Shown piece by piece: positions 35,363-44,011 of a stretch of DNA of 64,000 nucleotides. The stretch lies in the NCBI RefSeq assembly GCF_036013915.1, contig NZ_CP107899.1, forward strand, positions 372,001 through 436,000, in the 5' to 3' direction. Under the pieces are notes generated by a model, which was not told the DNA's origin, made no database searches, and saw only the letters and a list, made by a program, of their open reading frames with translations. A program made the translations under genes and the position numbers. Numbering within the stretch: the first letter of the stretch is position 1; every line of letters begins with the position of its first letter. Origin of the DNA: Streptomyces sp. NBC_00464. Its GTDB lineage: Bacteria; Actinomycetota; Actinomycetes; Streptomycetales; Streptomycetaceae.

Positions 35363-36219
35363 CCGCTGTTCCCTTGCAACTGCCGCGCCGGCTGATCGAG
35401 TTCACGCTCGACGGCCAGGAGACCCGGGTTCCCGAGGGGTCGACGATCCTCGACGCCTGCCGGGCCGCGGGAAAGGACATCCCGACGCTGTGCCAGGGAG
35501 ACACGCTCACCCCGAAGAACGCCTGCCGGGTCTGTGTCGTCGAGGTGGCGGGAGCCCGTACCCTCGCCCCGGCGTGTTCGCGCCGGGCCGAGGCGGGCAT
35601 GACGGTGCTCACCGACAGCGAGCGGGCCCGGCACAGCCGCAAGGTCGTACTGGAGCTGCTCGCGTCGTCCACCGATCTGTCGACGACCCCCCGGGCCGCC
35701 GAATGGATCAAGGAGTACGAGGCGAAGCCCGGCCGGTTCGGAGCCGACGTGGCCCGCCTCAACGAGGAGCCGAAGGTCGACAACGACCTCTACGTCCGCG
35801 ACTACGACAAGTGCATCCAGTGCTACAAGTGCGTCGACGCGTGCGGCGAGCAGTGGCAGAACACGTTCGCCATCGCGGTCGCGGGCCGCGGCTTCGACGC
35901 CCGCGTCTCGACCGAGCACGGGGTGCCGCTCACCGATTCGGCGTGCGTCTACTGCGGCAACTGCATCGAGGTGTGTCCGACCGGGGCGCTGTCGTTCAAG
36001 AGCGAGTTCGACATGCGGGCGGCCGGGACCTGGGACGAACCGGCCCAGACGGAGACGACCACGGTCTGCGCGTACTGCGGAGTCGGCTGCAACATCACGC
36101 TCCATGTGCAGGACAATGAGATCGTCAAGGTCACCTCGCCGCACGACAACCCGGTGACCCACGGCAACCTCTGCATCAAGGGCCGTTTCGGCTTCCAACA
36201 CGTACAGAATCGGGTCTGA
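35359..36219 (+). CDS. Formate dehydrogenase Fe-S subunit: ferredoxin domains plus detached Molybdop_Fe4S4 domain
   Basis: 286 residues, starting with GTG that overlaps the previous stop (GTGA). Positions 12-85 are a [2Fe-2S] ferredoxin fold (PTLCQGDTLTPKNACRVC); 145-205 hold two [4Fe-4S] motifs (CIQCYKCVDAC, CVYCGNCIEVCP); 240-286 are the Molybdop_Fe4S4 domain (CAYCGVGCNITL, GNLCIKGRFGF). This is precisely the N-terminal part of a standard FdsA/FdhA, ending at the residue where the catalytic core at 31410-33347 begins. The two proteins should assemble into one alpha subunit. The gene order is permuted relative to the domain order. Confidence 0.85.
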
Positions 36220-36224
36220 CTGTC

Positions 36225-37073
36225 ATGGGACGGGTCACCGAGCGCCGCCGCACCATCCGCATCCGGGACGGGGCCGTCTCCGCCCGCCCGGACACCCTCG
36301 TCGCCGAGGAGCCGCTGGAGATCCGGCTGAACGGCAAGGCACTCGCCATCACGATGCGCACCCCGGGCGACGACTTCGCGCTGGCCGCCGGCTTCCTGGT
36401 GAGCGAGGGCGTGATCGGCGAGGGCTCCGAGGTCCAGTCGATCGTGTACTGCGCCGGGGCGACGGCCGACGGGGTGAACACGTACAACGTGGTGGACGTG
36501 AAGCTCGCGCCCGGCGTCGTGGTCCCCGACATCACGCTGGAGCGCAACGTCTACACGACGTCCTCCTGCGGTCTGTGCGGCAAGGCCAGCCTGGACGCGG
36601 TACGCACCACGACCCGGCACCCGGTCGCCGACACTCCCCCGGTCCGGGTCGGCCCCGAGCTGCTGGCCGCGCTCCCCGACCGGCTGCGTGCCTCGCAGCG
36701 GGTGTTCGACCGGACCGGGGGTCTGCACGCGGCGGCACTGTTCTCCGAGACGGGCGAGCTGATCGACGTACGGGAGGACGTCGGCCGGCACAACGCGGTC
36801 GACAAGCTGGTCGGCCGGGCCCTGACCGACGGCCGGCTGCCGCTGTCCCGGTCGATCCTGCTGGTCTCGGGCCGGGCCTCGTTCGAACTGGCACAGAAGG
36901 CGGTGATGGCCGGCATCCCGATGCTGGCGGCCGTCTCGGCGCCCTCGTCCCTCGCGGTCGACCTGGCGGCCGAGACCGGTCTGACCCTGGTCGGCTTCCT
37001 GCGGGGGCCTTCCATGAACGTGTACGCGGGCGAGCACCGCATCGCCCTGGAGGCGACGGCCGTCCAGGGCTAG
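36225..37073 (+). CDS. fdhD: Formate dehydrogenase accessory sulfurtransferase FdhD
   Basis: 282 residues with the FdhD blocks AEEPLEIRLNGK, RTPGDDFALAAGFL and the sulfur-carrying CxxC at Cys115/Cys118 (SSCGLCGK), followed by DVGRHNAVDKL and LVSGRASFELAQKA. FdhD transfers sulfur to the bis-MGD cofactor of formate dehydrogenases in the cytosol and is needed for their activity. It starts 5 nt after the Fe-S subunit stop and closes the fdh operon, supporting the identification of the upstream genes as a formate dehydrogenase. Confidence 0.92.
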   Translation: MGRVTERRRTIRIRDGAVSARPDTLVAEEPLEIRLNGKALAITMRTPGDDFALAAGFLVSEGVIGEGSEVQSIVYCAGATADGVNTYNVVDVKLAPGVVVPDITLERNVYTTSSCGLCGKASLDAVRTTTRHPVADTPPVRVGPELLAALPDRLRASQRVFDRTGGLHAAALFSETGELIDVREDVGRHNAVDKLVGRALTDGRLPLSRSILLVSGRASFELAQKAVMAGIPMLAAVSAPSSLAVDLAAETGLTLVGFLRGPSMNVYAGEHRIALEATAVQG

Positions 37074-37165
37074 GGTCCTTCGTTCGGATCAGGCGGACCC
37101 CACGAGCCCGGCCTGATCCGGTCGAGAGGACCTGGAGGAGCCGCGCCCGCTGCACGGGTCGGGGT

Positions 37166-37199
37166 CCGGCCGGCGGGGAGCGCCCCCTGCGCCGGCCGG
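37166..37199. terminator. Hairpin between convergent fdhD and transporter genes
   Basis: Arms 37166-37175 and 37190-37199 pair over 10 bp, with a GC-rich 14-nt loop that can itself pair partly. It lies 92 nt after fdhD and 2 nt before the stop of the minus-strand transporter, so it can serve both directions. Confidence 0.65.
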
Positions 37200-37201
37200 C
37201 C

Positions 37202-38230
37202 TCAGCCCACCGGCGCGGCCTCCCGTACGGCCCCGGCGCCGTCCGTGAGCGCTTCCTGCGGGTCGCGGGCCCGCCGCTTCGCGATCACCGCGCACACCAT
37301 GAGCTGCATCTGGTGGAAGAGCATCAGCGGCAGCACGGCGAGGCTCGCCTGCGCGCCGAACAGGACGCTGGCCATCGGCAGTCCCGATGCGAGGCTCTTC
37401 TTGGAGCCGGCGAACTGGATGGCGATGCGGTCCTCGCGGCCGAAACCGAGCCGCTTCGCCCCGTACCAGCTCAGCGCGAGCATGAGGGCGAGCAGCACCG
37501 CCTCGGCGGCGAGCAGCGCCCCGAGCCGGGCCGGGGTGACCTGGTGCCAGATGCCCGCGACCATGCCCTCGCTGAACGCGGTGTAGACGACCAGCAGGAT
37601 CGATCCCCGGTCCACATAGCCCAGGACCTTCTTGTGGCGGGCGATGAAGCCGCCGATCCAGCGGCGCAGCAGCTGTCCCGCGACGAACGGCAGCAGCAGC
37701 TGGACGCCGATCTTCAGCAGGGCGTCCGTGGAGAACCCGCCGCCGCTGTTGCCGAGCAGCGCCGCCGCGAGCAGCGGGGTGACGAAGATGCCCGCGATCG
37801 AGGAGAAGGAGCCCGCGCAGATCGCGGCGGGCACATTGCCGCGGGCGATCGAGGTGAAGGCGATCGACGACTGGATCGTCGAGGGGACGAGGCAGAGGAA
37901 GAGGAAGCCGCTCTGCAGCTGGGGCGTCAGTACGTACGGCACCAGGCCCTTGCTGGCCAGCCCCAGCAGCGGGAAGGCGACGAAGGTGCAGGCCAGGACG
38001 GTGAGGTGGAGCCGCCAGTGCTTGAGCCCGTCGAGGGCCTCCGCGGTGGAGAGCCGTGCGCCGTAGAGGAAGAACAGGAACGCGACCGCCCCGGTGGAGG
38101 CCCCGCCCGCCACATCGGCGGCGGTGCCGGAGGCCGGCAGCAGAGCCGCGAGTACGACGGTGCCGATCAACGCCAGGATGTACGGGTCGATCGGCAGCCA
38201 GGACGGCAACTGCGGGGTGCGGCGGCTCAT
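37202..38230 (-). CDS. Bile acid:sodium symporter (BASS/SBF-like) family transporter
   Basis: 342 residues with about 10 membrane helices, of the SBF-like branch (YfeH type). Family-like stretches are FFLYGARLST, LCLVPSTIQSSIAFTSIARG and FAGSKKSLASGLPMASVLFG; the proline-serine-rich crossing in the fourth helix matches the BASS fold. The substrate could be an organic anion or a sterol-like acid, or arsenite-like efflux in distant relatives; no specific clue is present. An in-frame GTG at 38239 is an alternative start. The gene is divergent from a LysR regulator that probably controls it. Confidence 0.85.
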   Translation of the reverse strand: MSRRTPQLPSWLPIDPYILALIGTVVLAALLPASGTAADVAGGASTGAVAFLFFLYGARLSTAEALDGLKHWRLHLTVLACTFVAFPLLGLASKGLVPYVLTPQLQSGFLFLCLVPSTIQSSIAFTSIARGNVPAAICAGSFSSIAGIFVTPLLAAALLGNSGGGFSTDALLKIGVQLLLPFVAGQLLRRWIGGFIARHKKVLGYVDRGSILLVVYTAFSEGMVAGIWHQVTPARLGALLAAEAVLLALMLALSWYGAKRLGFGREDRIAIQFAGSKKSLASGLPMASVLFGAQASLAVLPLMLFHQMQLMVCAVIAKRRARDPQEALTDGAGAVREAAPVG

Positions 38231-38336
38231 GTGCTCCACGTGTTCTCTCGATCATGGTCGTGCCCTCCCCATCCTGCTCCTGATCACCGACATCGGGAAT
38301 CCGGTATACCGCTCTGACTGTGATCACGGTTCGCGA

Positions 38337-38342
38337 TAACCT
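38337..38342 (+). promoter_or_regulatory. Minus-10 element TAACCT for a leaderless lysR mRNA
   Basis: TAACCT ends exactly 6 nt before the LysR ATG at 38349. A TGATCAC/GTGATCA inverted pair (38281-38287 and 38320-38326) flanks the region and may belong to the LysR operator. Confidence 0.5.
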
Positions 38343-38348
38343 CCTTCC

Positions 38349-39251
38349 ATGTACGACCCCGCACAGCTGCGCACCTTCCTCGCCGTCGCCCAGACCCTCA
38401 GCTTCACCGCGGCCGCCCGCCGGCTCGGGGTGCGGCAGTCCACGGTGAGCCAGCACGTGCGGCGACTGGAGGACGCGACCGGGCGTCAGCTGTTCACCCG
38501 GGACACGCACCGGGTCGATCTCACGGTGGACGGCGAGGCGATGCTCGGCTTCGCCCGGACGATCCTGGAGGCCCATGAGCGGGCGTCGGCGTTCTTCACC
38601 GGGACCCGGCTGCGCGGGCGGCTGCGCTTCGGGGCGTCGGAGGACTTCGTGCTGACCCGGCTGCCGGAGATCCTCCAGTCCTTCCGCCGCGACCATCCGG
38701 AGGTCGAGCTGGAGCTGACCGTGGAACTGTCCGGGACACTGCACCGGCAGCTGGCGGCGGGCCGGCTCGATCTGGTGCTCGCCAAGCGACGGACCGGGGA
38801 CACGCACGGGGAGCTGGTCTGGCAGGACGAGATGGTCTGGATCGGTGCGCCGCGGCTGCGGATCGACCCGGACCGCCCGGTGCCGCTGATCCTCTTCCCG
38901 CCGCCGGCCATCACCCGGGCCCGCGCGCTGGAGGTCCTGGAGGAGCAGGGCCGCTCGTGGCGGGTCGCGTGCACGAGCGGCAGCCTCAGCGGGCTGATCG
39001 CGGCCGCCCATGCGGGGCTCGGCGTGATGGCGCACAGTCGCGGCCTGGTCCCGCCCGGACTGGCCCCGGTGGCGGCCAGGGAGGGGCTGCCGGAGCTCGG
39101 CGACGTGGACTTCGTCCTGCTGCACGGCAGGCACCCGGGCGGCGTGCAGCAGGCGGCGGACGCGCTGTCGGCGGCGATCCTGGCGGGCGGTGACCGGCTG
39201 ATCCGCCCGCGCGGCGGAATCGGTGCGATCAGTGCGCGGGACCGCGCATGA
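38349..39251 (+). CDS. LysR-family transcriptional regulator
   Basis: 300 residues. The N-terminal winged HTH spans about 3-60 (FTAAARRLGVRQSTVSQHVRRLE) and the substrate-binding domain about 90-290. The dimer-forming linker (RTILEAHERASAFF) is present. It is divergent from the BASS-family transporter with a 118-nt shared region, the usual layout when a LysR protein activates the neighbouring gene in response to the transported compound. The start codon appears to be the first base of the transcript. Confidence 0.88.
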   Translation: MYDPAQLRTFLAVAQTLSFTAAARRLGVRQSTVSQHVRRLEDATGRQLFTRDTHRVDLTVDGEAMLGFARTILEAHERASAFFTGTRLRGRLRFGASEDFVLTRLPEILQSFRRDHPEVELELTVELSGTLHRQLAAGRLDLVLAKRRTGDTHGELVWQDEMVWIGAPRLRIDPDRPVPLILFPPPAITRARALEVLEEQGRSWRVACTSGSLSGLIAAAHAGLGVMAHSRGLVPPGLAPVAAREGLPELGDVDFVLLHGRHPGGVQQAADALSAAILAGGDRLIRPRGGIGAISARDRA

Positions 39252-39573
39252 GGGAGTGCGGGACGGGGGAGAATGGGCGGTACGCGGCGGCCCCGGGCGG
39301 CCCGGCCCGGTCCCGGCAGGTCCTGACAGATGCGGACCGATCCCCCGTATCCGTACAGAACCCGGTGATCGCGGCGTACAGATTCGGTGGAGATTCCCGC
39401 GCGAGCCACTTACTCCTTGGTCAGAAGCGCGCCCGGGCCTTGCCCATCTGGCCGGATTTCATCACCGGACCAGTGCAGATGCCACCTGGTCCGGACCCCT
39501 CCGGGCCCTCCCGGAGCGGCGCCCGGTGGGGTAGCGTCACGGCGCTGTGCGGAGCGCCACAAGGAGCAGGTCA
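39252..39573. other. Intergenic region upstream of fadD-like gene
   Basis: 322 nt without a convincing gene. Small open frames here lack coding character. The one structure I see is an inverted repeat, CCGGACCAG (39465-39473) and CTGGTCCGG (39486-39494), 80 nt before the acyl-CoA synthetase start. It could be an operator for that gene or a terminator for the LysR gene. Confidence 0.5.
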
Positions 39574-41397
39574 TTGCGTGAGTTCACTGTCCCACCCATG
39601 GCGGCCGCGCCCCACGTAGGCGGGCTCGCGGATGTCGTGTTCGACTACGCCGAGGAGGATCCGCACCGGGTCGCTCTCGGCCGGAAAGACGCGGCCGGAC
39701 GCTGGCGGGATGTCACATCGGCGACGTTCCGCGACGAGGTGCTGGCCCTGGCCAAGGGGCTGATCGCACACGGGGTGCGGTTCGGCGACCGGGTCGCCCT
39801 GATGTCGCGTACCCGTTACGAGTGGACCCTCTTCGACTTCGCCCTGTGGGCGGTCGGCGCGCAGTCCGTGCCGGTCTATCCGACGTCCTCGGCCGAGCAG
39901 GTCCTGTGGATGCTGCACGACGCCGAGGTCTCGGCGGTGATGGTCGAGCACGAGGACCACGCGATGACGATCGCGTCGGTGATCGACCGGCTGCCGCAGC
40001 TGGAGCGGCTGTGGCAGCTGGACGCCGACGCGGTGACCGAGCTGGTCGGGGCCGGCGCCCATATCGACGACGAGGTCGTGCACCGGCACCGGCGCGCGGT
40101 GACGCCCGAGTCGGTCGCGACCGTCATCTACACCTCGGGCACGACGGGGCGCCCGAAGGGCTGTGTGATCACGCACGCCAACTTCATGTTCGAGACGGAG
40201 ACGATGGCCTCCCGCTGGGAGTCGGTCTTCCACTCCAAGCCGGGCGACGAGGCGGCGACGCTGCTCTTCCTGCCGCTGGCGCACGTCTTCGGGCGGATGG
40301 TGGAGGTCACGGCGATCCGCGGCCGGGTCAAGCTCGGCCATCAGCCGGAGCTGTCGGCGAAGGCGCTGATGCCGGACCTGGTGTCGTTCCGTCCCACGTT
40401 CATCCTGGCGGTGCCCTACATCTTCGAGAAGGTCTTCAACGGGGCCCGGCGCAAGGCCGAGGCGGAGGGCCGGGTCGGGCCGTTCGACAAGGCCGTCGAC
40501 ATCGCGGTGAAGTACGCGGAGGCGATGGAGGCGCGCGCGTTCGGCACCGGTCCGGGACCGTCCACCGGGCTGCGGATGCAGCACCAGTTCTTCGACAAGG
40601 TCGTGTACAAGAAGGTGCGCGAGGCGATGGGCGGCCGGATCCGGCACGCCATGTCGGGCGGCTCGGGGATGGAGCGGCAGCTCGGGCTGTTCTTCGCGGG
40701 CGCGGGCGTCACCGTGTACGAGGGGTACGGCCTGACCGAGACGACGGCCGCCGCCACCGCCAACCCCCCGGAGCGCACCCGGTACGGCACGGTGGGGCAG
40801 CCGATCCCCGGCACGTCCGTGCACATCGCCGACGACGGCGAGATATGGGTGTACGGCCCCAACGTCTTCGGCGGGTACCTGGGCGACCCGAAGTCGACCG
40901 ACGCGGTACTCAACGACGGCTGGCTGTCCACCGGCGACCTGGGGGCGCTGGACGAGGACGGCTACCTGACGATCACCGGGCGCAAGAAGGAGATCCTGGT
41001 GACGTCCGGCGGAAAGAGCGTCTCGCCGGCCGGTCTGGAGGAGCGGGTGCGGGCACATCCGCTGGTGGCGCAGTGCATCGTGGTCGGCAACGACCGGCCG
41101 TACATCGCGGCGCTGGTCACCGTCGACCAGGAGTCCGTGGAGCACTGGCTCGCCATGCAGGGGCGGCAGGCGCTGACCCCGGGCGAACTGGTGCGGGACA
41201 CGGATCTGGAGATGGAGGTCCGGCGCGCGGTGGTGGCCGCGAACACGGCGGTCTCCCAGGCCGAGTCGATCCGTACGTTCCGGATCCTGGCCCACCAGTT
41301 CACCGAGGAGCACGGTCTGCTGACGCCGTCGCTGAAGCTGAAGCGCAAGGCGATCGAGACGGCGTACGCGACCGAGGTGGACGCGCTCTACCGCTGA
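39574..41397 (+). CDS. Long-chain fatty acid-CoA ligase (AMP-forming)
   Basis: 607 residues. The TTG at 39574 (giving MREFTVPP) is chosen because AAGGAG lies 7 nt upstream; the earlier GTG at 39547 has none. Motifs of the ANL superfamily: P-loop YTSGTTGRPKGCVITH, GYGLTETTAAA, and hinge/catalytic region GDLGALDEDGYLTITGRKKE with the lysine of GGKSVSP. It activates fatty acids to acyl-CoA through an acyl-adenylate at the membrane face in the cytosol. The extended linker (EKVFNGARRKAEAEG) marks the long-chain (FadD15-like) branch. It is monocistronic. Confidence 0.9.
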   Translation: MREFTVPPMAAAPHVGGLADVVFDYAEEDPHRVALGRKDAAGRWRDVTSATFRDEVLALAKGLIAHGVRFGDRVALMSRTRYEWTLFDFALWAVGAQSVPVYPTSSAEQVLWMLHDAEVSAVMVEHEDHAMTIASVIDRLPQLERLWQLDADAVTELVGAGAHIDDEVVHRHRRAVTPESVATVIYTSGTTGRPKGCVITHANFMFETETMASRWESVFHSKPGDEAATLLFLPLAHVFGRMVEVTAIRGRVKLGHQPELSAKALMPDLVSFRPTFILAVPYIFEKVFNGARRKAEAEGRVGPFDKAVDIAVKYAEAMEARAFGTGPGPSTGLRMQHQFFDKVVYKKVREAMGGRIRHAMSGGSGMERQLGLFFAGAGVTVYEGYGLTETTAAATANPPERTRYGTVGQPIPGTSVHIADDGEIWVYGPNVFGGYLGDPKSTDAVLNDGWLSTGDLGALDEDGYLTITGRKKEILVTSGGKSVSPAGLEERVRAHPLVAQCIVVGNDRPYIAALVTVDQESVEHWLAMQGRQALTPGELVRDTDLEMEVRRAVVAANTAVSQAESIRTFRILAHQFTEEHGLLTPSLKLKRKAIETAYATEVDALYR

Positions 41398-41571
41398 CCG
41401 GCCCCGGTCCCTGCCCCGGTCACGGTCCCGTGCGCGGATCGGCGCACGTACCGCGCCGGGAGTACCGTTCCGGTGAAAACGGCGCGCGGACGGGAATGTG
41501 CGGGCCGTCTTGATCGTTCACCTGGGGAGTCCCACCGAGTCCCACCCCCACAACGTTAGGATCGACCGCTC

Positions 41572-42408
41572 GTGAGCCAGGTCCCCTCCCTCACTCTCAA
41601 CAACGGCGTCGAGATGCCGCAGCTCGGTTTCGGAGTCTGGCAGGTGCCGGACGACGAGGCCGCGACAGCGGTCGCCACGGCCATCGAGTCCGGGTACCGC
41701 AGCATCGACACTGCCGCGATCTACCGGAACGAGGTGGGCACCGGAAAGGCGATCGCGGCCTCCGGTGTCGCCCGCGAAGAGCTCTTCGTGACCACGAAGC
41801 TGTGGAACACGGAGCAGGGTTACGATGCGACGCTGCGCGCCTTCGACGCCTCCCTCGACAAGCTGGGTCTCGACTACGTCGACCTGTACCTGATCCACTG
41901 GCCGGTGCCGGCCAAGGACGCGTACGTCGACACGTACCGGGCCTTCGAGAAGATCTACGCCGACGGCCGCGCGAAGGCCATCGGCGTCTCGAACTTCCTC
42001 CCCGAGCACCTGGAGCGCCTGCTGGGCGAGACCTCCGTGGTGCCGGCGCTCAACCAGATCGAGCTGCACCCGCAGCTCCAGCAGGCCGAGTCGCGCGCGC
42101 TGCACGCCAAGCACGGCATCGCCACCGAGGCCTGGTCCCCGCTCGGTTCGGGCAAGGGGCTCCTGGAGGTCCCGACGGTCGTCGCGGTCGCGCAGAAGCA
42201 CGGCCGCACCCCCGCCCAGGCGGTGCTGCGCTGGCACCTCCAGACGGGCAACGTGGTGATCCCCAAGTCCGTGACGCCGTCGCGGATCGCGGAGAACATC
42301 GATGTGTTCGGCTTCGAGCTGGACGCCGACGACCTGGCCGCGTTCGCTGCGCTGGACGAGGGCAAGCGGCTCGGCCCGAACCCGGGCGAGTTCAACCTCG
42401 GCGCCTGA
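41572..42408 (+). CDS. Aldo/keto reductase
   Basis: 278 residues, starting with GTG. The catalytic tetrad is complete: Asp46, Tyr51 (DTAAIYRNE), Lys76 (VTTKLWN) and His109 (LYLIHWP). The signature VIPKSVTPSRIAEN near the C-terminus binds NADPH. This is the AKR5-like branch that reduces 2,5-diketo-D-gluconate, methylglyoxal and other small carbonyls. It is flanked by an upstream spacer of 174 nt and a strong downstream hairpin, so it is transcribed alone. Confidence 0.92.
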   Translation: MSQVPSLTLNNGVEMPQLGFGVWQVPDDEAATAVATAIESGYRSIDTAAIYRNEVGTGKAIAASGVAREELFVTTKLWNTEQGYDATLRAFDASLDKLGLDYVDLYLIHWPVPAKDAYVDTYRAFEKIYADGRAKAIGVSNFLPEHLERLLGETSVVPALNQIELHPQLQQAESRALHAKHGIATEAWSPLGSGKGLLEVPTVVAVAQKHGRTPAQAVLRWHLQTGNVVIPKSVTPSRIAENIDVFGFELDADDLAAFAALDEGKRLGPNPGEFNLGA

Positions 42409-42434
42409 GGCCCGGCGTACCGCCGCTGCACCAC

Positions 42435-42479
42435 CTGCGACACCGCCGCCCGGCCCGGAGCCGGGCGGCGGTGTCGCAG
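42435..42479. terminator. 20-bp perfect hairpin after the aldo/keto reductase gene
   Basis: Arms 42435-42454 and 42460-42479 are perfect complements around a 5-nt loop (CCGGA), 27 nt past the stop codon. It ends 36 nt before the lectin gene, which therefore needs its own promoter or readthrough. Confidence 0.85.
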
Positions 42480-42514
42480 TACGAACCGTACGAGCCCCAC
42501 GAAGGGACCGGGAC

Positions 42515-42991
42515 ATGACCGGGGACACCGCGCCCGCTGTCGGGGCGGGTCTTTACCGGCTGCGCAACGTGGGCAGCGGGCTGGTGCTGGAGGTGCGGGA
42601 CGCCGCGAAGGGCGGCGGCGCACCGGTGCAGCAGAACGACGCCGACGGGTCGTCGGCCCAGCACTGGGAGTTCGCCCCCGTCCACGAGGGCGCGGCCCTG
42701 CACCATGTGGTCAACGCCCACAGCGGCAAGCGGCTGGACGTGCGCGGCGCCTCCACGGAGAACGGGGCCGTGATCCAGCAGTGGCGCGCGAACAACTTCG
42801 GTGCGCAGGAGTGGCTGGTCGAGCGGCATCTGGAGGCCCCGGGCACCGTGACGCTCGTCAGCTTCGTGAGCGGACTGGTCCTGGAGGTCGCCGACGGCAG
42901 CACGGCGAAGGGGGCGCCCGTCCAGCAGTGGGAGGACACCGACTCGCCCGGCCAGTGGTGGCGGCTGGAGCCGGTGTCCGGCACGTTGTAG
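42515..42991 (+). CDS. RICIN-type beta-trefoil lectin protein
   Basis: 158 residues, almost entirely one beta-trefoil domain with three repeats marked by SGLVLEV, SGKRLDV and SGLVLEV, each followed by a Q-W pair (QHWEF, QEWLV, QWWRL). It is the R-type carbohydrate-binding fold. There is no signal peptide or attached catalytic domain, so it appears cytosolic or released by another route, which is unusual for this family. GAAGGGA precedes the ATG. It converges with the next gene with a 12-nt gap. Confidence 0.88.
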   Translation: MTGDTAPAVGAGLYRLRNVGSGLVLEVRDAAKGGGAPVQQNDADGSSAQHWEFAPVHEGAALHHVVNAHSGKRLDVRGASTENGAVIQQWRANNFGAQEWLVERHLEAPGTVTLVSFVSGLVLEVADGSTAKGAPVQQWEDTDSPGQWWRLEPVSGTL

Positions 42992-43003
42992 GGCGGCTTC
43001 CGG

Positions 43004-43939
43004 TCAGGCGCGGCGTCGCAGGATGTACAGGTCCCACGAGTCGGGGTCGCCGACGTAGACGTAGAGCTTCGGATGTCCGGGGGTGCCGAGCACCTCCCAC
43101 AGGTCCATGGGGCATGCGGGGATGGACACGACCACCGTCTGGGACCGCGGTCCGGCAACGCCCGGGACGTACTCCCAGCTCCCGATGCCGGTGCACCGGT
43201 GCACCACGGGTTCCAAGGAGTAGTCGTGCTCAAACGTCTCGACGCGGTCCGCCATGGCGCTGCCGTCCGCCGTGAGGGTGAGTGTGCCGTCCTTGTCGTC
43301 GGCCCACGTCCCGGCGACCCGTTCCATGCTCAGCTGCGGAGGCTCGTACCCGATCCCGGCGTACAGGCCGATCCCGGCAAGCAGGCCGGCGACGACGACA
43401 GCGAGCGTCCCGTACCAGGCCACCCTTGAGAACATCACGCCGCCGGACAGCCGCGGACGGTCCGGCAACAGCAGTCTGCGTGCGACCAGTGCCGCAGCGG
43501 CGAGCGCCACCGTCATCGCGAACCATCCGCCGAGGCCGGCCGGGAAGCCCATCTCCGTGAGCGCCACCGCGGCCAGGAACGGCAGCACGGTCGCGGCGGC
43601 CGCCGACGCCGGGACCCACCACCATGCCTCGCGTCCGGAGTACCTGCGGCCACACCATCCGGCCAGGACCAGGACCGGCATCACCACCGCGACGGACAGC
43701 AGGTAGCCGACGACTGCACCGGCCGCCGCCAGGAACGGCGCCAGCACGATCAGGAAGAAGATCCCCAAGGCGTTGTACGGGCTGCTCGGGCTCTCCGCGG
43801 CCACATCCCACACGAACAGCGCGATCGCCCCGATCACTGCCTCGACGAACAGCACCGACGTCGACGTCATCAGCACCGCGCCGAACCTGTCCCTCACACG
43901 CGACTGCCCCGGCCCCTGATTCCACGTTTCTGAACGCAT
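43004..43939 (-). CDS. Membrane protein of unknown function
   Basis: 311 residues. Five or six hydrophobic segments occupy about 25-210, with a tryptophan-rich turn (GREAWWWVPAS) in the middle. The C-terminal 100 residues (from GYEPPQLSMERVAGTW) look extracytoplasmic, resembling the lipocalin-like domain GTWADDKDGTLTLTADG seen in secreted actinobacterial proteins. I do not recognise the family. The gene ends convergent with the lectin gene and begins 72 nt after a methyltransferase gene on the same strand. Confidence 0.7.
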   Translation of the reverse strand: MRSETWNQGPGQSRVRDRFGAVLMTSTSVLFVEAVIGAIALFVWDVAAESPSSPYNALGIFFLIVLAPFLAAAGAVVGYLLSVAVVMPVLVLAGWCGRRYSGREAWWWVPASAAAATVLPFLAAVALTEMGFPAGLGGWFAMTVALAAAALVARRLLLPDRPRLSGGVMFSRVAWYGTLAVVVAGLLAGIGLYAGIGYEPPQLSMERVAGTWADDKDGTLTLTADGSAMADRVETFEHDYSLEPVVHRCTGIGSWEYVPGVAGPRSQTVVVSIPACPMDLWEVLGTPGHPKLYVYVGDPDSWDLYILRRRA

Positions 43940-44011
43940 TCAAATCCCCTCCGCCCCGCATCCTCCTCCATCGGGCCGGATCCGGACACCCCTGCGGACG
44001 GGCTTCCCCGC

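Noticed and set aside
39223..39619. Small open frames between lysR and the acyl-CoA ligase gene
   Set aside because: They lack ribosome sites and coding bias and overlap each other in different frames; the region looks regulatory.
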